A stretch of DNA of 64,000 bases from Prevotellaceae bacterium (GCA_020636675.1 JACJXK010000007.1:29655-93654), one strand, 5' to 3'. Positions 46,329 through 53,694 are shown, numbered from the stretch's first letter. Numbers and translations: made by a program. The notes: generated from the letters alone by a model not told the origin.

Positions 46329-47001
46329 CGGAAGAGTGGAGGATAGCCTAATCAAGGCACTCTCCGTCTATGCAGATGCCGTATTTCCATTCAGAAGCGA
46401 CGGCGTCACGTACAACTCCATCTCGTGCCATCCGGACATATTCATCTATCAAGACGAGAGAAACATCATTTTGGCACCCAACGCACCCGATACGATAAAA
46501 AACCATCTTCAAGAAAAAGGCATTCCCTTCAAGGAAGGATATTCAAATATCGGAACCACGCAAAAAGACTCATGCTTCTACAACTGCGTCTCCACCAGTA
46601 CTCTGCTTTTTCACAAACCAGGATATACAGACCCTCTGATATTAGAAGTAAACAAAGGCAAAAAACTCATCGCCCTACCACAATCCTATACCAGATGCTC
46701 CATGTTTGCGATAGACGACAGCCACTTCATCACATCAGACCCCGGCATCCACAACATATTGGAAAAGGAAGAATTGCCAAACATCCTCTTTTCCCCAAAC
46801 GAAATCCGCATCATAGAACACAGATATGGATTCTTAGGCGGAACATGCGGCATGGTGGACAATAAGATGCTATTTCTTGGAAATCCGCTACGGCACAAGG
46901 ATGGGAAAAGACTAATATCGTTCATAGAAGAAAACGGAAAAGAATGCATCTCCCTCGGCAATAATTTTCTTTATGACGGAGGTGGGATTTTCTTTATATG
47001 A
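46303..47001 (+). CDS. GME-fold-like (DUF6873-type) protein
   Basis: A 232-residue protein without signal peptide. Its end, GGTCGMVDNKMLFLGNP...LGNNFLYDGGGIFFI, and internal pieces DKGIHNIL-like (TSDPGIHNIL) and QSYTRCSMFAIDD recall guanidine-modifying-enzyme (amidinotransferase/deiminase) fold proteins grouped as DUF6873. Cys residues in SCFYNC, RCSM and GTCG could include a catalytic nucleophile, but I cannot assign one. It starts 26 nt inside the radical SAM gene, so the two are likely one functional unit. The identification is moderate, from remembered patterns only. Confidence 0.6.
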   Translation: MESRLAIVDGRVEDSLIKALSVYADAVFPFRSDGVTYNSISCHPDIFIYQDERNIILAPNAPDTIKNHLQEKGIPFKEGYSNIGTTQKDSCFYNCVSTSTLLFHKPGYTDPLILEVNKGKKLIALPQSYTRCSMFAIDDSHFITSDPGIHNILEKEELPNILFSPNEIRIIEHRYGFLGGTCGMVDNKMLFLGNPLRHKDGKRLISFIEENGKECISLGNNFLYDGGGIFFI

Positions 47002-47214
47002 GAGAAGAAAACACGACAGATTTTCATGACATATTATCACAGCGAGACCCACAGTTCATGACATAAAGACACAAAAACAGCCTATCCGAGAATAAAATCA
47101 CTTTGGCATACATTTTGAAAAGAGTAAGAGTGAGCAGTCCAGCTATGTTTTAATAACCGAACACGACTCGTAATAATAAATTTAAGTTTTAATTTTATTT
47201 TAGGAGGATTCATC

Positions 47215-47331
47215 ATGAAAGGTTCAGACGTTAAGAAACCAAAGAGAGAGAAAAAAGCGGGACATCATGTTCCTGCCTATGAATTAAAAGAGGGTGTTGA
47301 ACATGTAGCTGAGGTCGATAAAAAGAAATAA
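47215..47331 (+). CDS. Small basic protein, 38 residues (tandem paralogue 1)
   Basis: ATG at 47215 is preceded by a strong Shine-Dalgarno AGGAGG at 47202-47207, 7 nt away, rare in this phylum. The product starts MKGSDVKKPKREKKAGHHVP, then AYELKEG, and ends DKKK. It shares the pattern KKPK..K....H.P.YE.x. and length with the ORF at 47459. It is followed directly by its own intrinsic terminator. It is not represented in standard domain families that I know. The Lys-rich composition suggests binding to nucleic acid or the ribosome, but that is a guess. Confidence 0.75.
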   Translation: MKGSDVKKPKREKKAGHHVPAYELKEGVEHVAEVDKKK

Positions 47332-47345
47332 CGACAAAGAAGACT

Positions 47346-47390
47346 AAATAGGAATGTGTGGAATAAAAAAATCCCGCATTCCTATTTTTT
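47346..47390 (+). terminator. Terminator after small basic gene 1
   Basis: AAATAGGAATG pairs with CATTCCTATTT around a loop of about 20 nt, followed by a T-run. It begins 14 nt after the small gene's stop. Confidence 0.85.
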
Positions 47391-47458
47391 CATTTACAGA
47401 CTATTAATTCTATTTCAATTCATATTATTCACAACTTAACACACAAGGAGGTTTAATC

Positions 47459-47575
47459 ATGGGAGCAGCAGGGAATAAAAAACCGAAGAAAGCCAAGACT
47501 TCAAAACATGGTCCATCTTACGAAATGGAAGAGACCAAAGAGAGCACAGCAGCTTCAAACAAGAAGAAAAAATAA
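47459..47575 (+). CDS. Small basic protein, 38 residues (tandem paralogue 2)
   Basis: ATG at 47459 is preceded by AAGGAGG at 47445-47451, 7 nt upstream. The product starts MGAAGNKKPKKAKTSKHGPS, then YEMEETKES, and ends NKKKK. It has the same length (38 residues) and layout as the ORF at 47215: short polar start, KKPKK basic run, His plus Pro plus Tyr-Glu, acidic middle, Lys tail. A terminator-like hairpin follows at 47621-47654. The repeated architecture and the conserved leader support real translation. Confidence 0.75.
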   Translation: MGAAGNKKPKKAKTSKHGPSYEMEETKESTAASNKKKK

Positions 47576-47620
47576 AAGAGGACGAAAAACCCAAGTTTTT
47601 TCTTCAGAATCAAATGGATT

Positions 47621-47654
47621 AAGAGTGGCGGAGATCAAATTCCCCGCCTCTTTT
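47621..47654 (+). terminator. Terminator after small basic gene 2
   Basis: AAGA..GGCGG pairs with CCGCC..TCTT around an AT-rich loop and ends in TTTT. Confidence 0.65.
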
Positions 47655-47817
47655 AGGAAAAGGGCAGAAAGCTGTGCCATGTTAATAAATAAAGTCTGCA
47701 AAAATTTGCACATATCGCCCAAATGACTATTTTCGCACATCAAAATAAAGTTTTCGGTTTGTAAAACAGAATCGGAGCGTTTTGAAACTTATTGGCAAAC
47801 CTTAAAATTTTACGATT

Positions 47818-48198
47818 ATGGCAGAAAAAACTAGATATTCGGATGCCGAGCTGGAAGAGTTCAAGCAGATTATACTTGAGAAGCTTGCTTTAGCGGAACG
47901 TGACTACGAAGGTCTCAAGGCCAGTCTTACTAACATGGACGGAAACGATACAAGCGACACATCTCCAACTTTCAAAGTATTGGAAGAGGGTGCAACCACA
48001 ATGACAAAGGAGGAAGCAGGAAGGTTAGCACAAAGACAGATGAAGTTCATACAGCACTTGCAAGCCGCACTAGTCCGCATAGAGAACAAAACTTACGGAA
48101 TTTGCAGGGAGACGGGCAAACTGATTCCGAAAGAAAGGCTTAGAGCCGTACCTCACGCAACACTGTGTATTGACGCAAAAAATCAAGGAGTTAAATAA
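47818..48198 (+). CDS. TraR/DksA-family transcriptional regulator
   Basis: A 126-residue DksA-like protein that would enter the RNA polymerase secondary channel and tune stringent-response promoters. An N-terminal coiled coil (about residues 8-90) is followed by the C-terminal zinc-finger-like region YGICRETGKLIPKERLRAVPHATLCIDAKN. Of the four usual cysteines only two remain (in CRET and LCID), a degeneracy I recall as common in Bacteroidota members. The coiled-coil tip contains the DGNDTSDTSP stretch. It is closed by a strong terminator whose loop overlaps an lspA promoter box. Confidence 0.9.
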   Translation: MAEKTRYSDAELEEFKQIILEKLALAERDYEGLKASLTNMDGNDTSDTSPTFKVLEEGATTMTKEEAGRLAQRQMKFIQHLQAALVRIENKTYGICRETGKLIPKERLRAVPHATLCIDAKNQGVK

Positions 48199-48220
48199 AC
48201 TTTATTTTTAGAATTTGTAA

Positions 48221-48257
48221 TTCGGCAGGAGTATCTTTGCACCTGCCGAATTTTTTT
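48221..48257 (+). terminator. Terminator of dksA-like gene, with lspA promoter box in the loop
   Basis: TTCGGCAGG pairs perfectly with CCTGCCGAA around a 12-nt loop, followed by seven T. The loop contains the TATCTTTG -7 box. Confidence 0.92.
48232..48239 (+). promoter_or_regulatory. -7 box TATCTTTG of lspA inside the terminator loop
   Basis: Exact TAnnTTTG, 29 nt before the lspA ATG. Initiation about 7 nt downstream would fall in the 3' arm of the terminator stem. Confidence 0.5.
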
Positions 48258-48268
48258 AATGTGTATTC

Positions 48269-48949
48269 ATGACAAAAGAGATCAGAAACGGAATAATCAA
48301 GGCTTCGTCCATAGCACTAGGAATCATATTGGTTGACCAAATCTTCAAGGTTTGGATAAAAACACACTTCGCCTTGGGCGAGAGTTTCCGAATAACAGAC
48401 TGGTTCTATATCGCCTTTGTGGAAAACAACGGCATGGCCTTCGGACTAGAATTCTTCGACAAGATATTCCTTACCATCTTTCGCATCATCGCCGTTGGCG
48501 CATTAGGCTATTACCTATACCACATCATCAAAAGAGGCTACAGATTTGGTTACATAGCCGCCATCTCCATGATTTTCGCCGGGGCATTGGGCAACATCAT
48601 CGACTGTATGTTCTACGGGCTATGGTTCGACAAAAGCATAGGTAACGTCGCCAACTTTCTTCCTGACGGAGGCGGTTATGCCCCATTCATGTACGGGAAA
48701 GTGGTAGATATGCTCTATTTCCCATTGATAGACACGACATGGCCATCTTGGATGCCATTCGTAGGAGGCAAGTCATTCACGTTCTTCGACCCCGTATTCA
48801 ACATTGCCGACTCTGCCATCTGCATTGGCGTGTTCGTCATATTGTTGTTTCAAAGAGATTATATAATAGGCTCATCCAACGAAAAGGAGAGCCATGAAAA
48901 CATAAATGAAGAAAACAAATTCGGAAAGAATGGAAACGATCAAGAATAA
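48269..48949 (+). CDS. lspA: Prolipoprotein signal peptidase (signal peptidase II)
   Basis: LspA cleaves lipoprotein signal peptides after diacylglyceryl transfer in the inner membrane. The 226-residue protein has four membrane segments, the conserved VDQIFKVWI and FVENNGMAFG regions, and the catalytic aspartates in GKVVDMLYFP and FNIADSAICIG. It is longer than the E. coli enzyme because of an inserted loop before each catalytic motif (FDKSIGNVANFLPDGGGY and IDTTWPSWMPFVGGKSF) and a hydrophilic tail, as in other Bacteroidota. Its tail overlaps the next gene's start. Confidence 0.94.
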   Translation: MTKEIRNGIIKASSIALGIILVDQIFKVWIKTHFALGESFRITDWFYIAFVENNGMAFGLEFFDKIFLTIFRIIAVGALGYYLYHIIKRGYRFGYIAAISMIFAGALGNIIDCMFYGLWFDKSIGNVANFLPDGGGYAPFMYGKVVDMLYFPLIDTTWPSWMPFVGGKSFTFFDPVFNIADSAICIGVFVILLFQRDYIIGSSNEKESHENINEENKFGKNGNDQE

Positions 48950-49283
48950 TTGCATAAAGACGATTTTCCTCCTTACTCTCTTACTAACGTCAGCATCCTG
49001 CGAAGTAGACAAGGGGAAACCCGCCATCGACAGGGAAAAAATGTGCGACATTCTAGTAGACGCCTACATTGCGGACGCCACTCTCAGGCAAGCAAGCATC
49101 CCAAGCGGGAACAAACGCGAATATTACTACTGCCACGTACTGGAGAAACACGGTGTCAGCGAAGCCATATTCGACTCTGCACTTACTTGGTTCAGTAAAA
49201 ACCTGGATGAATACCAGATTCTTCAAGACTCTGTCATCGCAAGGCTAAATCGGGAGAAATCAGAGATAGAAAACGCCAAATAA
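48930..49283 (+). CDS. DUF4296 lipoprotein
   Basis: A 117-residue predicted lipoprotein (hydrophobic start, lipobox TSASC) with the DUF4296 pattern MCDILVDAYIADATLRQA followed by YYYCHVLEKHGVSEAIFDSALTWFSKNLDEY. The gene overlaps lspA by 20 nt if ATG 48930 is used; an ATG at 48906 would overlap by 44 nt and add a polar stretch before the signal. lspA followed by DUF4296 is a familiar order in Bacteroidales. The function is unknown. Confidence 0.85.
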   Translation: METIKNNCIKTIFLLTLLLTSASCEVDKGKPAIDREKMCDILVDAYIADATLRQASIPSGNKREYYYCHVLEKHGVSEAIFDSALTWFSKNLDEYQILQDSVIARLNREKSEIENAK

Positions 49284-49303
49284 CGGCATACAACGCAACC
49301 AAC

Positions 49304-49651
49304 ATGTTACGATTTGCAGCCAATATTCTATATAAATCTCCCTATGATATCATCAGAAACGGTGTCATAGAAATGGACGAAAGCGGCATTGTACGCGCCG
49401 TCTTCTCTTTAGACGACTTGCGTTCCGAATCGGAGTCCACCCAGTTCTTAAACGGAATAATACTCCCATTCCAACCGGACATATATGCGATAGATTCAAA
49501 AAAAGAGAATCTGACAGCAACCATCCGACCTATAACATCCTACGAAAAAAATCAAATAAAAGAAGGAGAAAAAACTTCACTTTGGCACCTATCCGGAGAC
49601 GGACTCTTCAACGGCGACCACACACAGCTCTCTTTAGTTCAGATTTTATAG
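49304..49651 (+). CDS. Short protein resembling the N-terminal domain of an amidohydrolase
   Basis: A 115-residue protein 20 nt after the DUF4296 gene. Its start, KSPYDIIRNGVIEMDESGIV followed by a short strand region and FLNGIILPFQPDIYAI, looks like the composite beta-domain of amidohydrolases (NGxIxVDxxGxIxxI ... xxGxIxPG), but the catalytic metal-binding barrel that should follow is absent. In Bacteroides relatives a full amidohydrolase gene occupies this place after lspA-DUF4296. It may be a truncated remnant or a shortened stand-alone relative. The frame is intact and closely coupled to the operon. Confidence 0.6.
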   Translation: MLRFAANILYKSPYDIIRNGVIEMDESGIVRAVFSLDDLRSESESTQFLNGIILPFQPDIYAIDSKKENLTATIRPITSYEKNQIKEGEKTSLWHLSGDGLFNGDHTQLSLVQIL

Positions 49652-49804
49652 TTGCGCAAATCAAACAAAAGCGACACATGCACACCCAACAACAATCACT
49701 AAGCGATTATTAAAAGGACATCCTATATGTAAGGTTCTAAACATTACATTGCCAACAAAACATATAGAAAACAGGCACAATAGAGCAGACACTTTTGCTC
49801 CACA

Positions 49805-49872
49805 AAGAGACAATGCCTCCGGCATTTTGTCCAAATTGTCACAAGTTATTTTTTGACGATTACTAAATAATG
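49805..49872 (+). repeat. Copy B of the 68-nt intergenic element
   Basis: Gap-free match to 39036-39103 with an identical 40-nt right part. The left part forms a hairpin GACAATGCC-TCC-GGCATTTTGTC with one bulge. Its right end provides the last two codons and stop (minus strand ATT ATT TAG) of the regulator gene that ends at 49863. Confidence 0.85.
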
Positions 49873-50615
49873 CAATTATAAAAAAGATAATCCAATGCAC
49901 CTTTAATAGTCGGCTTGTTCGTTTTAACCATCAACTGCTTTTTATAATAGGAAATCGTATCTTTTGATACATAAAGCATATTTGCAATCTGTTTGTCTAT
50001 CGACCCTCTATAAAGTTCTATGGCCGTCACCTTCTCATTCTCCGTCAGGTCAACAGGTGGCAACTCTTTCCACTGATTCTTCTCAAATGAATATTGATAA
50101 CGTTTGTTTCTGAACAACTCATTGAAAATGATATCTCCAATCTTATCGTTGAACGAATAGTTGACGCAAGAGATGGAGAGCCAAAGTTTCCCCTCTTCCG
50201 TATTGTAGAACGGACGAATCCTTCGATTCAAGCAAACACGCCTACCATCTTTCCTTTGTAGCACAAAGTCATAAGACATGGAACATTTCATTCTATCCTC
50301 AACAGGAATAGTATAGAAACGTTCTAACCCAACATCCGAAATAATACGCATTTTAGCAAGATCTTCTTCAGGAATAATAAGTTTAAAAAATTCCTGACCA
50401 TACTTGGACAACTCTTCTTTCGAATAGCCGCACAACCTAGAAGCACCCAATGACATGAAGTGAATCCTCTTCTTATAATAATCCGTAATAAACGAATTGT
50501 GAGGTTCTATGTCACTCATAACATCCAACACTCTCTCTATTCCTTTTATCCTTCCGTAATCAGGTGGTTCGGAAAAATCAAATTCTCCTGCATTTCGAAA
50601 TAACATTTCATCCAT
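49863..50615 (-). CDS. PAS-like sensor with C-terminal LuxR-type helix-turn-helix
   Basis: A 250-residue cytoplasmic regulator. The N-terminal two-thirds look like a PAS fold (RIHFMSLGASRLCGYSKEELSKYG, then FVLQRKDGRRVCLNRRIRPFYNTEEGKLWL), and the last 60 residues contain a LuxR/GerE-like helix-turn-helix (LTENEKVTAIELYRGSIDKQ IANMLYVSKDTISYYKKQLM, about 190-232). It probably senses a small ligand or redox state and binds DNA. The 3' end lies inside repeat copy B. A terminator-like hairpin with T-run is in its leader at 50668-50687. Targets are unknown. Confidence 0.8.
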   Translation of the reverse strand: MDEMLFRNAGEFDFSEPPDYGRIKGIERVLDVMSDIEPHNSFITDYYKKRIHFMSLGASRLCGYSKEELSKYGQEFFKLIIPEEDLAKMRIISDVGLERFYTIPVEDRMKCSMSYDFVLQRKDGRRVCLNRRIRPFYNTEEGKLWLSISCVNYSFNDKIGDIIFNELFRNKRYQYSFEKNQWKELPPVDLTENEKVTAIELYRGSIDKQIANMLYVSKDTISYYKKQLMVKTNKPTIKGALDYLFYNCII

Positions 50616-50667
50616 TTTCCATTCTCATATTAAAATTCGACATCGTCCGATTGCATAATTACGGAAA

Positions 50668-50687
50668 AACTACAACTTTTTGTAGTT
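50668..50687 (-). promoter_or_regulatory. Possible attenuator hairpin in the regulator leader
   Basis: On the minus strand AACTACAA-AAAG-TTGTAGTT is followed by TTT. It lies 53 nt upstream of the regulator ATG, so premature termination is possible; it could equally be an operator. Confidence 0.4.
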
Positions 50688-50875
50688 GCAACTTAAACTT
50701 ATTATGTTTAATATTGCAATGTAACAACAATTGCAATTCTAACTGAATGCATTGTGCCAAATCTTTTAAAGATTTGGGTTTATAAGTCAAGGAAGTTCGT
50801 TTTCATACCTGTTTTCACTCTGAAAAACTGTTTTTGATTTGTCACACAACAATCACAAACCCGTGATTTTTATTA

Positions 50876-50909
50876 GGAAGGGATGCATTGTCTGCATTCC
50901 TTCCTTTTC
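50876..50909. terminator. Terminator-like hairpin after the acyl-CoA thioesterase gene
   Basis: Stem GGAAGGGATGCA / TGCATTCCTTCC (one G-U pair) with loop TTGTC. On the plus strand a TTTT follows; on the minus strand it lies 11 nt after the thioesterase stop. Confidence 0.6.
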
Positions 50910-50919
50910 GATACTATCG

Positions 50920-51321
50920 TCATCGGATGACGACGCCAAATGCATTGTCTAACTCTCCAGAAACACCTAAACGGCCATCTATAACAGCGACAGCCTCAAC
51001 CCTACCCCTTGTACAAAGAGCCATATCCGAAACCCTGTAAATATCCTGCAAGAACACATACTTGATGCCCTCTTTCCGAACATTCAATTTACAAAGGAAC
51101 TCATCCCCTCCTTTCAATGATTTCTTATATGAAATTTCAACTTTAGACACAACAGTATCAATTCCACGATTATGAAGGTCTACAAAATCAAGCCCTATTG
51201 TCTTTATAAATAGATGACGAGTGTGTTCCATATAATGCTGGTAATTCGCATTATTCACAATACCCTGAACGTCACACTCGTAGTCTCTGACTTCAAATTT
51301 TTTCTCAAAAACATAATCCAT
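50920..51321 (-). CDS. Acyl-CoA thioesterase (4HBT hotdog, FadM/YbgC-like)
   Basis: A 133-residue single-hotdog thioesterase. The family motif RDYECDVQGIVNNANYQHYMEHTR has the catalytic Asp replaced as in other members by a D-x-x-G-I-V-N-N arrangement, and VSKVEISYKKSLKGGDEFL forms the central strand. It should hydrolyse acyl-CoA or another acyl thioester in the cytoplasm. ATG 51321 (MDYVFEKKFEVRDYE) is preferred to an upstream start that adds a hydrophobic stretch. A TAACTTTG promoter box is at 51389-51396. Confidence 0.88.
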   Translation of the reverse strand: MDYVFEKKFEVRDYECDVQGIVNNANYQHYMEHTRHLFIKTIGLDFVDLHNRGIDTVVSKVEISYKKSLKGGDEFLCKLNVRKEGIKYVFLQDIYRVSDMALCTRGRVEAVAVIDGRLGVSGELDNAFGVVIR

Positions 51322-51388
51322 ATATTCTCCTCTAAGATTGAATATTAACAATACTAAGAAATAAAATATCACACTGCCGTTACAACCA

Positions 51389-51396
51389 CAAAGTTA
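51389..51396 (-). promoter_or_regulatory. -7 box TAACTTTG of the thioesterase gene
   Basis: Exact TAnnTTTG on the minus strand, 68 nt before the ATG at 51321. Confidence 0.5.
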
Positions 51397-51483
51397 TATT
51401 TTTTTTACACTTATTGTGTTTTAAATGAAAAAAGGGCTCAAAATAATAATATTTCAAGCCCTTTCCTTATATAAATAAATCAA

Positions 51484-53088
51484 TTACAACTTTGGACCAG
51501 CATTAACCAAAGCCTTTCCTGTAGCGTTGCCTGTGAACTTAGAGAAGTTCTTGATGAAACGTGCAGCAAGGTCTTTCGCCTTCTCTTCCCAGTCGGCAAC
51601 ATTAGAATACGTGTCGCGAGGGTCAAGTATTTTAGGGTCAACTCCCGGAAGAGCCGTAGGAACCTTGAAATCGAACATTGGAATCTGTTTTGTAGGAGCC
51701 TTGTCGATAGAGCCATCCAAGATGGCATCGATAATACCACGTGTATCCTTGATAGAGATACGTTTGCCAGTTCCGTTCCAGCCCGTATTGACCAAGTAAG
51801 CGTTAGCTCCGGCGGCCTTTATCTTCTTAACCAGCTCCTCTCCATATTTTGTTGGGTGCAAAGAAAGGAATGCAGCACCAAAACAAGCGGAGAATGTAGG
51901 AGTTGGCTCCGTGATGCCACGTTCCGTACCAGCCAACTTAGCTGTAAACCCAGAAAGGAAGTAGTATTGAGTCTGCTCCGGAGTCAAGATTGAGACTGGA
52001 GGCAAGACACCGAATGCATCTGCAGAAAGGAAGATAACCTTCTTCGCAGCAGGAGCCTTGGAGATAGGCTTAACAATATTCTGGATATGATAGATAGGAT
52101 AAGAAACACGAGTGTTCTCCGTAACAGACTTGTCAGAGAAATCAATCTTACCATTCTTGTCTACCGTCACATTCTCCAACAAAGCATCACGCTTGATGGC
52201 ATTCCAAATGTCAGGTTCGTTCTCTTTAGAAAGATTGACAACCTTAGCGTAGCAACCACCTTCGAAGTTGAACACACCCTCGTCGTCCCATCCGTGTTCG
52301 TCGTCACCGATCAATTCACGTTTAGGATCCGTAGACAAAGTGGTCTTTCCTGTTCCTGACAAACCGAAGAAGATAGCAGTTTCGCCATTCTTGTTCGTAT
52401 TTGCAGAGCAGTGCATAGACGCCATGCCCTTCAAAGGAAGAAGATAGTTCATGATGGAGAACATACCCTTTTTCATCTCACCACCGTACCAAGTGTTGAT
52501 GATAACCTGTTCCCTAGAAGTCAAGTTGAACACTACAGCAGTTTCAGAATTCAATCCAAGTTCCTTATAGTTAGCAACTTTCGCCTTCGATGCGCTGAAC
52601 ACGATGAAATCAGGTTCTCCATAGTTTGCCAATTCCTCGTCAGAAGGACGGATAAACATATTCTTTACGAAATGAGCCTGCCAAGCCACCTCCATAATGA
52701 AACGTACTTTCATTCTGGTATTTTCATTAGCTCCACAGTATGTATCCATAACGTAAAGTTTCTTGTTAGAAAGCTCCTTTACAGCCAAAGCCTTCAATGA
52801 TTTCCAAGTCTCCTCAGATGCAGGCTTATTGTCATTCTTATACTCGTCTGAAGTCCACCATACGGTATCCTTACTAACGCTATCCATTACAAAAAACTTA
52901 TCCTTAGGAGAACGTCCAGTATAGACACCCGTCATCACGTTGACGGCACCCATTTCTGTCACTTGTCCCTTCTCATAGCCTTCTAAACTTGAGTTGGTCT
53001 CCTCCTTGAATAACTCATCATAAGATGGATTGTGTACGATTTCCGTTGCTCCGGTAATACCGTACTTGGATAAATCTAATTTAGCCAT
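51484..53088 (-). CDS. pckA: Phosphoenolpyruvate carboxykinase (ATP)
   Basis: PckA interconverts oxaloacetate and phosphoenolpyruvate with ATP/ADP. In gut Bacteroidota it is a main CO2-fixing step toward succinate. The 534-residue enzyme has VYTGRSPKDKFFV, the kinase-1a P-loop GLSGTGKTTLS, the metal-site DDEHGWDDEGVFNFEGGCYAK, and the RVSYPIYHIQNI region. Length and motifs are normal. It is alone, with a promoter box at 53155-53162. Confidence 0.97.
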   Translation of the reverse strand: MAKLDLSKYGITGATEIVHNPSYDELFKEETNSSLEGYEKGQVTEMGAVNVMTGVYTGRSPKDKFFVMDSVSKDTVWWTSDEYKNDNKPASEETWKSLKALAVKELSNKKLYVMDTYCGANENTRMKVRFIMEVAWQAHFVKNMFIRPSDEELANYGEPDFIVFSASKAKVANYKELGLNSETAVVFNLTSREQVIINTWYGGEMKKGMFSIMNYLLPLKGMASMHCSANTNKNGETAIFFGLSGTGKTTLSTDPKRELIGDDEHGWDDEGVFNFEGGCYAKVVNLSKENEPDIWNAIKRDALLENVTVDKNGKIDFSDKSVTENTRVSYPIYHIQNIVKPISKAPAAKKVIFLSADAFGVLPPVSILTPEQTQYYFLSGFTAKLAGTERGITEPTPTFSACFGAAFLSLHPTKYGEELVKKIKAAGANAYLVNTGWNGTGKRISIKDTRGIIDAILDGSIDKAPTKQIPMFDFKVPTALPGVDPKILDPRDTYSNVADWEEKAKDLAARFIKNFSKFTGNATGKALVNAGPKL

Positions 53089-53154
53089 TTCTTTTGTTAA
53101 TAGTTTATATATTTATAATCGTCTTTTCCCCTCTTCTGCGTTTTTTTAACGTCA

Positions 53155-53162
53155 CAAAGTTA
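53155..53162 (-). promoter_or_regulatory. -7 box TAACTTTG of pckA
   Basis: Exact TAnnTTTG on the minus strand, 67 nt before the pckA ATG. Confidence 0.55.
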
Positions 53163-53238
53163 ATGATTATTTTCAAAAGGCAATTTCTTTACAATAAAAA
53201 GTCTACTGCAAAAACGGCTTTTTTTTGGTCGAAGAGCG

Positions 53239-53246
53239 TACCTTTG
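53239..53246 (+). promoter_or_regulatory. -7 box TACCTTTG of the second thioesterase gene
   Basis: Exact TAnnTTTG, 26 nt before the ATG at 53272. Confidence 0.55.
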
Positions 53247-53271
53247 CAAAGTTTAACTTAAAAAGCAAAAT

Positions 53272-53694
53272 ATGCACAAATTAATAGAGCAAAGCATAAC
53301 GCGCCAATGCAAAGCAATTTTTCCAAATACGCTCAACGCAAACGCGACACTTTTCGGCGGAGAGGCCATGAAATGGATGGACGAGGTAGCCTACATAACC
53401 GCATCCAGATTTACCCGCCTGCATATGTTCACCATGTCGACAGACAAGGTGAAGTTTCTTCGCCCGGTAAAGGCCGACCATTTTGTGGAGGTGATTGGAT
53501 GTGTGGAAAAAGTCAACGCCGTAAAACTCATCGTCAAGGTAGAAATCTATATGGAGGAGCTATACGGCAACCATCGGGAAAAAGCAGTAGAGGCTTCATT
53601 CATCTTTGTTTCTCTCAACGAGCACCTCGCCCCTTGTCGCATCCGCTATCCTTTTGACTTAGAGAAATTCACCAAAGAGATGGAAGAGGAATAG
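53272..53694 (+). CDS. Acyl-CoA thioesterase (YciA/BACH-like hotdog)
   Basis: A 140-residue hotdog protein with the acyl-CoA hydrolase motif IFPNTLNANATLFGGEAMKWMDEVAYITASRF and MSTDKVKFLRPVKADHFVEV, as in YciA and the cytosolic acyl-CoA hydrolases. It should cleave acyl-CoA to free acid and CoA. It is unrelated in subfamily to the FadM-type thioesterase at 50920. A GC-rich hairpin (AGCGGC/GCCGCT, about 53731-53756) follows but lacks a T-run. Confidence 0.9.
   Translation: MHKLIEQSITRQCKAIFPNTLNANATLFGGEAMKWMDEVAYITASRFTRLHMFTMSTDKVKFLRPVKADHFVEVIGCVEKVNAVKLIVKVEIYMEELYGNHREKAVEASFIFVSLNEHLAPCRIRYPFDLEKFTKEMEEE

Larger units (their letters stand above)
50616..50919. other. Hairpin-rich intergenic region between the LuxR-type regulator and a thioesterase
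   Basis: Four inverted repeats are visible: AACTACAA/TTGTAGTT (50668-50687), the dyad CCAAATCTTT-T-AAAGATTTGG (50757-50777), AATCAC/GTGATT with a T-rich 3' side on the plus strand (50851-50874), and GGAAGGGATGCA/TGCATTCCTTCC (50876-50904) followed by TTTT. No reading frame or exact promoter box explains them. Confidence 0.6.
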
